The position numbers and the translations under genes are program-made. The notes below the pieces were generated by a model, which saw only the letters and a list, made by a program, of their open reading frames with translations, searched no databases and had not been told where the DNA came from. Positions 11,419-23,317 of a DNA stretch of 47,239 bases are shown here, one piece after another. Source of the stretch: Chara braunii (Eukaryota; Streptophyta; Charophyceae; Charales; Characeae); contig BFEA01000216.1 of the NCBI GenBank assembly GCA_003427395.1, forward strand, positions 968,770-1,016,008, written 5' to 3'. The stretch's first letter is position 1. Each line of letters opens with the position of its first letter.

Positions 11419-13005
11419 GTATGGTAGTAAGAAACATGTAGATCTGTCTACTCATACTGAGGATACATTGGAGGATACACACTCTTGCACTCCTGATACG
11501 AACGAACACTCGCGCTAATAACACATGCAAATCCCCTCTAATAATACTCACACACTTTATGCCGATATAAAAAAAATAAAATACTCCTTACTGAACAGCG
11601 AAGGATTACCTACTCGAGAACTGAGATTAATACCGTAATACCCCCTTTTTAAAAAAAGCGAACGAACATTTATTTGAGGTGCATCAAAATTTCTTCAGAT
11701 GAAAATATGTTGCCTGACTGAGTTTATTAAGTAGACTATGATGATTAGACCATTCTAATTAATCATCCTTTCCTAGAAACGACAACTGTAAAAACTTACA
11801 GGCATGATCCAGTTATTTAGTGTTTAAAAACATCGTCGTTAAGGTAATCAGGAGATTTCACACAATAAGCAAAACCCGATATTACTGATAACACACACAT
11901 ACTTCACATACTGACTCTGATAACTTGTGCACAACTGATACTGTACGCGAAAAATTAAATTGCATAAATGAGATGTTCAATCGTATTGGTTAAATAATGG
12001 GAAAACACACTTGCACTACTATCTCATTCATTATAATTGAAGATGTACGCGATGATCCGTTCAATCCACTAATGATTCGGGAATGGATCTGCATATTACT
12101 CGTTTTAATATCAAAGTTTTTTCTATAGGACGACATAGAAAGTGACAAACTAGGATAAAGAAGTGAACTGATTCTATAAATCCATGTTGCGATAATCAAA
12201 TATTGTTCGCCGAAACTACATAATTGAAATATTTTCTGATAAGGGTGCATTCAACTTACTTAATTCTGCCAAAGCAAACATAACAAGGACCTTCGTATAT
12301 AATCATAATGATTAACCCTGCTTTTAATCACGATGAATAACGGGCTAGATAGAATAGTGTTCCCACAACATTCATGATAGTTGTCATTATGAACAACCCA
12401 ATGATCCGCACACCATTGATGACACCCACGATGCATACACAAGACCGCAAACGTTTTCAAAATAGTGGAACAAAACACCACACATTCGTGTTAATTACTA
12501 AAGATCTGACCACTCATACACTCTCTCAGTACTCATGTATGCATAATGACGCACGAGGGGATTTTTCCACTCCCACTGATGATACAGGAAGGGATGCGCA
12601 TATTGACCCTGATTATCCGAAAGAAAGACCGAGCTTACACGCTGATGATACGAATGTAAATATATGTATATATAATGTAGTGGTAGAAATATCCCTAAAA
12701 AAAGGGAGGGGGGAGATCGGCAGATCCAGTCATATGGTTAAGGTGTTACCTAACTGCGCTTTTTGGTATAATCCTCCTCAATTAGCGCGTTAGGTCCGAG
12801 AATAGGAGAGGAGGATGATTGGCAGCTTTCGTCGGATCTTTATCCTAAGCAAGGACATGTGTTTAAGGCGTCCATTGTGAGTCGTATGAGCACACGATAG
12901 TTCATCAACTAAGTAAGGAAAGAGAATGATCAGGGGATATGTGTTTATTTGGTGAGGAATCGGTTTGTTGTGTCTGAAAGGGGTGAGTATGGGGTAAGCA
13001 TATAG
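11419..13005. repeat. 1.57-kb tandem duplication, unit 2
   Basis: Head-to-tail copy of 9851-11418. It keeps the landmark order but carries indels, including a short insertion near 12535-12550 that keeps the reading frame of the shared small ORF, and a shorter TA tract near 12660. Similarity ends near 13005, just after GGGGTAAGCATA. The unit is not an obvious LTR: I see no TG...CA ends or flanking target duplication. Confidence 0.88.
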
Positions 13006-14186
13006 TGCGAGCATATGTTGTCTGGATAGATCGGGTGATTCTTATCTTTGTAGGTAAGCTGTGTGACTTTATTTGAGGTTGAGTGGGTAGGGTTGTATGT
13101 GTGTGCTTGGGAAGGCATATTATTCATAAGGTTGTATGATCATAATACATTTCGTGCGTAGTGTTTAGCGCGAAGGAGGAAGCTAGCAAACAAGGAATTT
13201 TAGGTAAAAGCAGCGTCATGAGTATGTAGACTAATGCATTCAGTAGTCATCAATGGAGGGATGGGTGTGGGGGGTGGGAGGTGGGTGGTGGGTGGCAGTA
13301 GCTCGTGAGGTTGGTATTCCTGTATTCAAAATTAGAACGGACCATTGGCTTAGTCTAATGAGGAGGGGATTCGACCTCAGCCTTAGCAACGGGATCTGAG
13401 ATCCGGGAATATGTGGGGGGGGGGATTGTGTACAAACACGGCTATCCCAGAGTATGGGGCATTAGATGTAGCCAATTTGTCCATTAGTCAGGTAAAGGAT
13501 TAACACAACAAGATGTAAGTGTTAGGAGCATGTTAGGTTTAGAGTTAGCGTGTTAGCATGGGTTAGGAAAGGGTATGAGAACCCAACCTTAGGGGGGGTG
13601 CACGCCCTGAAGCGCGCCTTTCACCGCTTAGCACCCATAGCAGCTCATCAGAGGGATTAGGCTCCAAGATGGTTTTGTCAACCAAGAAGATTAGGGGGGT
13701 GATGAATGTTGGGAGTGTGGGGGAGATGGTGGGAGAGGGGGAGAGAGAGAAGTAAGTGGTAGGTTTGAGAACCATACCTGTGAGCGGAGCGCTTGAGAAG
13801 ATGTTGCCTCCTCAACGGTCGCCATACTTTGTCTGTTCGTTAGGCCTGTCGTAGAGCGCAGCGCCAGCAAGAGGGGTTTAGGATTAGCGCTCGCGTTGTA
13901 ACTGCACAAGCATTAGATCGTTTGTGTTTGCTCGTTACACAAGCGTAGGTGGGTAGGGTGGCAGAAGCAACAGTCTTGCAGCATCATGAGCATGGTTGAA
14001 AGAGAGGGAGCGAGGTATTGCAGTTGCCTTGCTGCGGATGCTTGTGCGTAGTCGTAGTCTGCTCAATTTATAGTATGGTAGTAGGTGTCGTTGTTTTTCG
14101 TTCTCCTTGCGTAAGGTGGGTGGGTATGGTATAACCGGAGTGTGCATGTTTTGTGGTGGGGAAGGTGATGGCGAGGGCCATGGCTG
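13006..14186. other. Non-coding, G+T-rich
   Basis: Plus strand rich in G and T, with G runs near 13270 and 13415. Frames here are short and low in complexity on the minus strand (Pro/Ser/Thr-rich). No gene is supported. Confidence 0.5.
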
Positions 14187-14870
14187 TTGTGGGCTCGTCT
14201 GAGCGGTGATGTTTTTTTTTTGGGGGGGGGGGAATCTGCTTCCAATCTGTATACTCGTGCGTGTTCGCGTTTTGCACGTAGCTTGTTTTGGCCAGCATTC
14301 GGGCTCCGTTTGTCTCATCAGGCCTCTAGTGCCGTGAAGCTTGTGCGTTGGCTTGTCGTTTTGGAATTGGGTTGGCTATGGCGTGTGTGTGTGCTTGTTT
14401 GGTGGGATAGGATATGTTTGGCATATTGCTTCTGTTGTTGTCCTATGTGGGTCCAGTAGTGTCGTTTGGGTATGTTGGTGTATGTGGTCTGTTTGTTTTG
14501 CTTGGCGCGGGTATCGTTGGGCTTTTGCGCTCATCTGGATTATACATTTTTTTGCTGGATAGTTCTTGTGTGCGTGCGGTGTAAAAAAGAGAGTCCCATA
14601 ACTGGTATTGGGTATACTTTTTCGTTTGTTATTTATGAGTTATCCTTGCTACCTTTGTTGGGAAAAGGGTGGGTGTTGCGAGAGAGGGTAGTATAATTCA
14701 TATGTAGCGTGTCCGTAGGGTTGGGGGGTTGGGCCGTGTTTTTAGTTAGCGTTTTATGTGTCGCTTTTTCCGCTCTTTTTGCGAATAGATTGAGTTTGAG
14801 GGGTGTTCAGGTTGTGTGGGATTAATGTGTTATTAATGTTTATTATGCAAGTTATATATGGTTTATGATT
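14187..14870. repeat. Imperfect 0.7-kb duplication, copy 1
   Basis: Matches 15100-15750 in order: a T-run/G-run block, CGTGTTCGCGTTTTGCA, GCTCCGTTTGTCTCATCA, GCTTGTCGTTTTGGA, a TATGTGGTCTGTTTGTTTTG segment, GTCCGTAGGGTTGGGG and TATTATGCAAGTT. The copies are offset by about 0.9 kb and are diverged, with several indels. No coding frame is conserved between them. Confidence 0.8.
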
Positions 14871-15099
14871 CTTATCACATTATTTATATCTTTTTCTGAT
14901 TATTATTAATGTAATGTAATTTTAATATATATCATTTTTTAATTTTTATTATAATTATTTTTTACTACTTTATGCTTATTATTAATTTATTATATAATTT
15001 TTATGTATTATTTCCTGTTTTTTTTTAATTATTATTATTACTACTTTTTTAATTGAAGAGAGTCTATGTGTGTGTGTGTATTCCTTCCCGTGTGACGGT
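14871..15099. other. A+T-rich spacer
   Basis: Very A+T-rich spacer with ATT/TAT runs between the two duplicated blocks. No gene is seen. Confidence 0.6.
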
Positions 15100-15750
15100 G
15101 CCAGGGGTATTTTTTTGGGGGGGAATTTTTTTGGGGGGAGTAGTATGCTTTCAACGTGTATAGCTGTGTGTGTTCTTGTTTTGCATGCAGCGTGTTTTGA
15201 CCAGAATTCGTGCTCCGTTTGTTTCATCAAGGCTCCAATGTCGTCGTGCTTGTGTGCTAGCTTGTCGTTTTGGAGTAAGGCTGGCTATGTCTTTTGTGAG
15301 TGCTTGTTGACGGGTTGGAAAATTCTTGTCGTGTTGTTTCTTTCGTTGGCCGTTGTGAGGTCAATAGTGTCGTTTGGGTGTGTCGGTGTATGTGGTCTGT
15401 TTGTTTTGTTTGGGGCGAGTGTCGTTTTGGCTTTCGTGTCCATCTGGCTTATGCATTTTTTTTGTGGTTTTAGTTTTTGTGTGCGTGCGGTGTATTGGCT
15501 GTTATTGTTGTCGATATTACTAGTTTTTAATAGATCAGTCCCATAACTGGTATGCATTGCGTCCGTAGGGTTGGGGTGTTGGGCCATGTCCTTTAGCTAA
15601 TGTCTTATATTTGTTTTAAATTTGTTGCTCCTTCTACACTTTTTTCGTGAAAAAGTTGAGCTAGAGGGGCGTTCAGGCTATGTGGATTTTATGTATTATT
15701 TTACTAATGTATATTATGCAAGTTCTATATGGTTTATTATCCCGTATTTC
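15100..15750. repeat. Imperfect 0.7-kb duplication, copy 2
   Basis: Second copy of the 14187-14870 block, lacking about 100 bases present near 14590-14700 of copy 1. It is followed by an A+T-rich spacer up to family A repeat copy 1. Confidence 0.8.
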
Positions 15751-15803
15751 ATTATCTAAATAATTTCTTAATATAATTTTTATTATTATCATTATTATAT
15801 ATA

Positions 15804-16500
15804 GGGTAACCGGCGTTCAGGACGGGCCGATCGCCCGAATCCGAACGCCCTAACGTATGGGAGCCCTTGGGGATGCGTTCCGCCAATACAAAACAAAAGT
15901 CATCAAACAAATCTGAAAAAAAGATATGTTATGGAGAAAAATAAATTAAACAAGATTTGCCTGAGCATTACATCCGAATTCCTTACCAAATTTGAAATAA
16001 AAATGACACACGGAGAACAAATACTAATAATAAAAATAAATAAAAATAAATAAAAATAAAAAGAGAATCAAATTTTGTGAGTGCGCGAGCATGTTTTCGA
16101 CACCGCCATCTGTGGCGATTTTTCAATTTTTTTTGGCATAGCTAAATGCCCTGAAAATTTACAGATGTGTATTTCACATAACACAAAACCCACTAAAAAA
16201 GTTTCAAAAAATAATAAAATTGTTTATACCCCGAACTAAAGTGAAAACAAAAAGTAAAAAGTGAAACAATACGTGGACGAGCAGGTTTTGACACCACCAG
16301 CTTTGGCGATTTTTAATTCTTATTTGGCTTAGCCAAATGACTTGAAAAGTTACAGGCATGTACCTGACGTCATAAAGAACTCAAAAAAACAAAATCAGAA
16401 AAAAATAATTATTTTTAGGCCCCGAAATAATTTTTGGCGGGGCCCGAATGCCGCCAGGTTCGGACCCCGTACGGGACTCCGAACGCCCGGGCCTTAGCGC
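15804..16500. repeat. Dispersed repeat family A, copy 1
   Basis: Starts GGGTAACCGGCGTTC and ends near a G+C-rich segment (CCGAACGCCCGGGCC). The ends are loosely inverted relative to each other (GGCGTTC versus GAACGCC). Positions 15804-16013 match 32743-33014 closely, including AAAAAAAGATATGTTATGG and GCCTGAGCATTACATCCG. The interior is A+T-rich with an AATAA-type repeat near 16030-16065. It also has an internal duplication about 191 bases apart (from 16098 and 16289), each part carrying a short palindrome such as TTTGGCTTAGCCAAA. No coding capacity. It is probably a non-autonomous element. Confidence 0.75.
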
Positions 16501-17921
16501 CGGCGGAAGCGTTCCAATTGGACCTTTACGGTACAATCAATCACCCTTCTCGACGTGGCGGTGCCCCGTAAACCCCTTTCGCGGTCGTTGACATTTCCTG
16601 AAAAGATCTCCCCGCTACGCCCCAAAGTGCAACTGGGTATAGCACAGCCAGGAGGCTGCGAATCACATCTGGATTCAAACTCAGGTTTCCCGGACGGACG
16701 ATCTATAAGGCTATTTCCATGCATTCTTCCAAAACTAAAAAGCTGCGGTGGTTGTGCAGTCTGGACTGTTCCCTTCTCACCAGATTGGTTGCCCAGTGCC
16801 CACCACTTGCCTGCTTTAGTCAGTCTACTCCCTGAATCTCCCTGAGTCGGGGACCCCCGCACCAGTCGCCAGACGTCAAGATTTCGACAAACGTCAACAT
16901 TTCAAATGTATCTGGATGTATCTGGACCTCTAGCGGTCTCCAGCGGTCACAATACAGTGAACATGTTGGCGTTTGGCGAGCGGTGCGGCGAGGGTGCCTC
17001 TGTCGAGGCCACCGATATAGTCTGCTGCTGACTTATCACCTCGATGCCTCCCTGCCTGCCCTGCTGCTGCCCTACCATTCGGGTGCCTGCCTACCAGTGC
17101 CATGCCCTCCTTGAGGCTGCAGTGCCATGCCCTCCTTGAGGCTGCCGGCCTTATCGCTGCCCGCTGACCCGTCTGCTTCGCTGCTTGCCTGCCTTCCTGC
17201 CTTGCCACCCATCTAGCCGCCTGGCTGACTTGCTACTGTCTACGTCGTTGCTGTGTAACCTTTGCTGCCCACACTCCACCCGTCTTTCTTGCTGCGGCCT
17301 GCCTGCTGTGTAACCTTCCAGAGAGTTGCAATACCGAACGCCATCAACAAAATGTAAGTTCCCTTTTTGGTTGTTATTTTATTATTTCTTTTCAAAGGTG
17401 ACTTTTTTTGGTTACTATTGTCGAGGACTTTATCTACTAAGCCCTGGACGTTATCATGGTCAGATTCGTCCGCGTCGCCGAAATTGCCGTGAGATACATT
17501 TAGGAAAGTCGAAAAAAAAAAACAGGGAAGTACTAGTGTGAGTATGCTCTGACTCAAGGACTCACAAAGAGGACAATCATCCTCTTATAGTTCAGATAAG
17601 GTCGAATTACAGGAATATCAGCCCGTAAAGGCCCCATATATTTATCGCCATGAAGCTTCTCAAAAAGGCTCAATCTGTGACGAAACTTGGTCTGCAACAA
17701 AAGTTGACGAAAGGGGTACGTTTGTTACGAACAGGTATGTTGTAGTTTGCCCTTCGTTTTTCCCCCCGAGGCTGTTGTATTCCTGCATTCAACCGATCGT
17801 GTTTTACCCAATAATTGCCGAAAGCATTTGATGTGGGAAACAGTTCTTGTCATGGTCCTCCAGTAGGACTCGGTGCTTTTTCGTGTGGAGGCGAGGTGCT
17901 GAAGTTTACAGACATCTCAAG
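16501..17921. other. Non-coding, with short tandem repeats
   Basis: No supported gene. A 25-27-base tandem repeat (GCCATGCCCTCCTTGAGGCT) occurs twice at about 17097-17146 within a CTGCCTGCC-rich stretch. A sequence resembling an inverted tRNA B-box (GGATTCAAAC, 16671-16680) is present, but no matching A-box is convincing. Confidence 0.5.
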
Positions 17922-17972
17922 ACACACACACACACACACACACACAAGCATCACGCACACACACACATACAG

Positions 17973-18041
<69 letters not shown>
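17922..18041. repeat. (CA)n / (GATA)n / (GA)n microsatellites beside a gap
   Basis: A CA tract, a few GATA units and a pure GA tract run straight into an unsequenced gap. The gap probably exists because the GA repeat could not be assembled. Confidence 0.95.
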
Positions 18042-18672
18042 NNNNNNNNNNNNNNNNNNNNNNNNNNNNNNNNNNNNNNNNNNNNNNNNNNNNNNNNNNN
18101 NNNNNNNNNNNNNNNNNNNNNNNNNNNNNNNNNNNNNNNNNNNNNNNNNNNNNNNNNNNNNNNNNNNNNNNNNNNNNNNNNNNNNNNNNNNNNNNNNNNN
18201 NNNNNNNNNNNNNNNNNNNNNNNNNNNNNNNNNNNNNNNNNNNNNNNNNNNNNNNNNNNNNNNNNNNNNNNNNNNNNNNNNNNNNNNNNNNNNNNNNNNN
18301 NNNNNNNNNNNNNNNNNNNNNNNNNNNNNNNNNNNNNNNNNNNNNNNNNNNNNNNNNNNNNNNNNNNNNNNNNNNNNNNNNNNNNNNNNNNNNNNNNNNN
18401 NNNNNNNNNNNNNNNNNNNNNNNNNNNNNNNNNNNNNNNNNNNNNNNNNNNNNNNNNNNNNNNNNNNNNNNNNNNNNNNNNNNNNNNNNNNNNNNNNNNN
18501 NNNNNNNNNNNNNNNNNNNNNNNNNNNNNNNNNNNNNNNNNNNNNNNNNNNNNNNNNNNNNNNNNNNNNNNNNNNNNNNNNNNNNNNNNNNNNNNNNNNN
18601 NNNNNNNNNNNNNNNNNNNNNNNNNNNNNNNNNNNNNNNNNNNNNNNNNNNNNNNNNNNNNNNNNNNNNNNN
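18042..18672. other. Assembly gap (631 N)
   Basis: Run of unknown bases. Reading frames spanning it are artefacts. Confidence 1.
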
Positions 18673-20282
18673 CCTCTCCCCAGCAACCTGCGAGTACTAA
18701 GTATTAGCCGATTGTCACCCATAAGCCAAAGCAGTTCTACTTTCCTACGTGCTGCTACTCCCGCTCTTCCTCCCGCTGGTCCTCAGCCTTACTACTCTCT
18801 CTTCTTCGCGATCCTTCCCAACTCCTCAGTTTCCACGCCAGCACTCTCGTCCTGCTCCACGCAATCCTCCGCTCGCGATTTCCCCGGAAGGAAGTTATGG
18901 ACTAAGTGTAGGTGTGGACACGGTGCGGCTGCCAGACTGTGCCAGTTGCCAGAAGTCGGACCGCCGTAGCACGACCCAAAAGAGACGCACGTGAAATCAA
19001 CCACGGTGCCACCCGATGAAGTCGGTGAATCAACCGTTCGGCACAGACCAACCGTGCTTTGAACAATGATCCCATTCAGTTCGCTCCCGAGAGAGAACTG
19101 ATTGCTGGCAGTTCACGAACGACGTCGAACGTCATTGATATCCACTTCGACTCGAAGATACAGGCCCATAACCACTGTCTTCTGCACTCCGAAGAGCGAA
19201 GTTAGAAATCTGAATCTTCCTTCCGACGAACAGCATTCACACCGACAGGCCGACATGCCCTCAGGGCCTCAGGCACCTTTGATCGAAGGTTGTGTAGCGG
19301 TTCCCTCGTTCGACTTGCCTCCATACTGGACAGAACTACACCTCCATTACCAGATCAGTTAATACGGGAGTCCAACCCTCAACCTCACAAACGCCCAACT
19401 AGAGCCGACCATACTTAGCGCGATATAGACATCCCCAAGATCGCCTCGAGGTGACTCCAACGAAACCACCCTTCACAGGCAACAGCATGGACGGGTATGC
19501 CACCTCCGCCACGAGGCTAATAATAGATCCCGGCATCCCCAAGATCGCCTCGAGGTGACTCCAACGAAGCCACCCTTCACAGGCAACAGCATGGACGGGG
19601 ATGCCACCTCCGCCGCGAGGCTAATAATAGATCCCGGTCTCGTTCATCGCCCTCCCGCGAAACAGCCCGGGTTTCCACACGTGCTCCTCCTCCTGCTTTC
19701 CTTACGTTCTTCCTCTCCACCAACCGTCAGCCTCGCTGATTCGATCTCTACACATTGGAAACAAAATTGTGGGACGAGTGTACTTGACTGAGCCTGTCGA
19801 TACTAGTACGTACCCCTGCTGGGCTAATCTTCTCTCTGTTCTTCCGTATCCCAGGCCTCCTACTCGTAATACAAATGGCCGTCATGATACGTTGACGAAA
19901 GCGCCGAGTAAAAAGTATTAGTAGACCACAAATCAAGCAACAAATCTGATCTATTAGTAAACCAATAATCAACCAACATAATTCAAAATTACGCCTCCAC
20001 AGGGGGTCCCGACTCCTGACCGTCCCCACACAACTACCTTCCGTAGCCCCGGAAACGCCACTGTTACCCTCAAAGACCATAAAAACCTTGCTTCTGCGCA
20101 AAATGGCAACCCAAAATGGTGGCCAAATCACGGACGCCCCCGATCCCCGCTCGGTTGGAAATGAACTGAGAAGACCTTGGAAAATACATTACCGGACCAC
20201 ACGTCCACCTCGCTTAGGTGTGATGCAAACAATTAAATTAAAGAAGACAAGCACTGCTAGAACGGGTTGCTGCACTGCAAAG

Positions 20283-20283
<1 letters not shown>
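18673..20283. other. Non-coding, no supported gene
   Basis: C-rich, mixed-composition DNA. The only structured feature is the 104-base tandem duplication at 19431-19637. Short Pro/Ser-rich frames show no domain. Confidence 0.5.
19431..19637. repeat. Two-copy 104-bp tandem repeat
   Basis: Begins ATCCCCAAGATCGCCTCG at 19431 and again at 19535. The copies differ at only a few bases (for example ACGGGTATGC versus ACGGGGATGC), consistent with a recent tandem duplication. Confidence 0.93.

Positions 20284-20341
<58 letters not shown>
20284..20341. repeat. (CT)n microsatellite
   Basis: Pure CT dinucleotide run of about 29 units. Confidence 0.98.
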
Positions 20342-20345
<4 letters not shown>

Positions 20346-21798
20346 TTGTGTGGACGTCTGTTTTGAGGTGGCCGTTTTCATTACGCATAATTTCGCCTCG
20401 GCAAAGACTACTTTTCACAATCCTACTCAACTAATCACGAACAGAAACTAGACATTCGCTCTCTTTCGCGCACTGCATGACCAGAAAATGAAAGGAAAAA
20501 TAAAAAAAACGAGCGAAAGCAAGAAGGCAACATTTCGTGCCGCGAGTAAACTCGATTACATAATCTACAAACTTGCGAAAGAATTTCCGAACTACTCACA
20601 CTATGTACTCCTTCGACGAGGTCTTCTCCTCTTTGCCGAGGTGAAGGCCATCCCCTGCCCCTGTTGACCCCATCGATCTCACCTGCTCCTCCTGATTACA
20701 GGCTAAATACTACAGCTTCGCCCGGAGACGCTTCCGATGGCCCCAGAGTCCCCCATCCCTTCTTTTCCCACTGCCATCTTCCTCAGGCTGACCACTTTTC
20801 CCTTGAACAGTGAACGCACTGCTATCACAACATTCACCCCTCAGCGACGCCTCCATTTAGCCATCAACCCCTCCTTCACTTGAATCGCTCATGCATGCTT
20901 TTTCATCTAAGCCGCGAAGTACTTTGCTAACATCATGACGGCCTTCGCAAGCTCGAGGTCGCTTCCGCAAAAATCTCCTTCCCCGACCCACAGCCTACGC
21001 CCACCTGCTCTTCAAACACAGCAAACCGTAACCAATGGCCGTCCATTTGAAATGCGTACAGGCGTTCACAACACACCCAGACGCAAACACACGCTGGCAA
21101 GACAGCAGCACCGCGAGAACCGGCGAGCTGGAAACCACGGTTCCATTTGTGTGGTGACCGATGGGAGACCACGCGAGCATACGTCTCTGACTCCTCGGTG
21201 TACTAACGGGCGAGCCGGGGACATACCCACTCGACGGTTTGTGTCAATTAGTCGTTCGGTTGCTGACCTCGCACGCTTCTCTTAATTCGAAGATACTGAC
21301 ATGGAATACACTGTCAAGACGACATAATGTCGTCATTACGACGACAACGGCGGTGGCGACGTTACATGGATTTTCGAAAGCGATACGGAGGCCCGTCATC
21401 GAGCTTAATTGACAACCTGCATGACATGTACAACCACATTCGCTATCGAGTAGCGGAAAGGCCATGACGTGCACGCTGATCTCAGAGTGCACGCGTCACT
21501 GCCAATGTCGGGCAGGCGGAGCACCGGCATGCATGCCACAATGGCCGAGTGTTACGAATTTACGAAACGATGCCCAAAATGGCGTGTGTTCGCTGACAGA
21601 ATCGACCACATGCCAACAAATCTACGAGTTCCACTTGACGGTGGAAATCGAGTCAGCCACCGCACCACTGGTTTGTGGTCATGATTTTTGAAGACCGATG
21701 TCAGCAGCTGCCATTAAGTTCTTCGTTCCTCCAGTTGTCTGGAAAAACTTCCTCGTCAGCCCTCTCCGTGTCTCTCTGAACATCTGCCTCTCTGTCTG

Positions 21799-21799
<1 letters not shown>

Positions 21800-21843
<44 letters not shown>

Positions 21844-21902
21844 CACACACACACACACACACACAACAGCAACACACACACACACACGCACACACACACA
21901 CA
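21800..21902. repeat. (CT)n-(CA)n compound microsatellite
   Basis: CT repeats to 21840 followed by interrupted CA repeats to 21902. Confidence 0.97.
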
Positions 21903-22226
21903 CGGATGCACACCACGAGGCTGCATTAGGAAGTTAACGTGAAAAGCAACCCCGGAGTACACAGAGCAGAGGCACGGTTTACATTCGCGCTGGCTCTTAG
22001 GAGGTATTCAACTGAATTCGCGATAATTTGCGATTCCACATCTGCATCTAGGTGAAAGGCTGCAGCCTGCTGCACGGTGCAATATTCTTAAAGACGTGCA
22101 ATTGTGCGGCTGTTGATCATGCCAAAAGCAGGACGATCCTGTAACAGAGGTGGGGGGGTGATGACCCATCAGGACGTGCAACATGACCCAGTCCGACCAG
22201 GCGGGGGACGTGGACCTAAAAGAAGG

Positions 22227-22228
<2 letters not shown>

Positions 22229-22282
<54 letters not shown>

Positions 22283-22288
22283 GTGTGT

Positions 22289-22333
<45 letters not shown>
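22229..22333. repeat. (CT)n-(CA)n compound microsatellite
   Basis: CT repeats to about 22278, a short GTGTGTCC spacer, then CA repeats to 22333. It has the same architecture as the tract 0.4 kb upstream. Confidence 0.97.
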
Positions 22334-22334
<1 letters not shown>

Positions 22335-23317
22335 AGGAGGGAGAGAGTTCCAATCCTCCTCTGGGCGCTAGGAAATCATCAATTTCCTTCGATGAATTCT
22401 TCTCCGAACCTCTCCTTGCTGGCTTCTGTCTTCTCCAAGGCAAGGTAAGTTTGAATGCACTGCACAACGCTGCTCCTGACAATAGCAATAGTCAACCCTG
22501 TTTCTTAGTCTCCGTCGCTCGAGGAATCACTCGCCATTTCACACATGGTCTTCAAAGCGGCCACGACGGGAACAGAAAAGGGAATGAGTGCCAATGTCGC
22601 GACCAACCTGCACCAAACCACCCGCTCCTCCATCAGGTAATCCGTAACGGCTCCGAGCGGAGAGGTGGTGAGAAAACGCAGTGGGTAGGGTGCACACGAA
22701 CGGGACAGACAGTAAGTCCTGTACAGCACTTGGTTATTCTTGTTTGCTCTTGCCAATCGATCTGCCTGACTGAAAGGCCCGCACTATCTAGTCCCGTGTC
22801 GTCCAAGACTGTAACCACGTGAACGTCCAGCCTACATTGCCGCAATCGAGATGGCCCCGACCATTTCTGTGACTGAAGTGTGTGAGGTGCGAGAGAGAAC
22901 GGACGTCTCCTTACTCCTCAGCGACTCCCTCCGATCACCTACCCCCTCCTCTTCCTCAGAGCACAGCAGAAAGAAATGCTGCCTCTCTGTCCACGGCCTG
23001 CCAGCGAATGGAGCTCACGTCCAAGCCAACTGTCGGAGATAGGTTGGTTCCGAAGAGCAGGGGTCCCTCAGGTGGGCGCGAGCCAGGCGGACTTGTCCCG
23101 CCACCACACTACGTACGTTTCCCACAACGGAATTCTGTTTCTTCCGTTCTTCTCGCCGACTGTTGTCCACGTGATCGCTCCCTGATTTGATCATGACAAG
23201 ACAGGTATGTGTGTCCGCCTACTAAAGCAATCATTCGCCGCCACTCATAGCCATCTTCAGACCTGCGGTTCGCGCATTTGTGGATAGTAAGGGAGAAAGG
23301 CTTCTTTCTTGTCTCCA

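Larger units (their letters stand above)
20342..23317. other. Non-coding region downstream of the 23318-26620 gene
   Basis: Mixed-composition DNA with two compound microsatellites (21800-21902 and 22229-22333). For the minus-strand gene at 23318-26620 this is the 3' side and may hold its 3' untranslated region or further exons. No splice sites or polyadenylation signal could be assigned with confidence. Confidence 0.45.

Noticed and set aside
9851-12700. Box C/D snoRNA cluster
   Set aside because: TGATGA and CTGA are frequent, but only because the sequence is rich in TGAT/CTGAT. Terminal stems and consistent C-D spacing were not found.
13563-14318. Minus-strand Pro/Ser/Thr-rich frames
   Set aside because: Low-complexity translations of G+T-rich DNA with no domain. 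The overlapping frames are equally long.
16494-16862. tRNA-derived SINE or coding exon
   Set aside because: A B-box-like sequence exists on the minus strand (16671-16682), but the candidate A-box is weak, there is no poly-A or repeat tail, and no second copy is in the window. The overlapping open frames on both strands show no domain.
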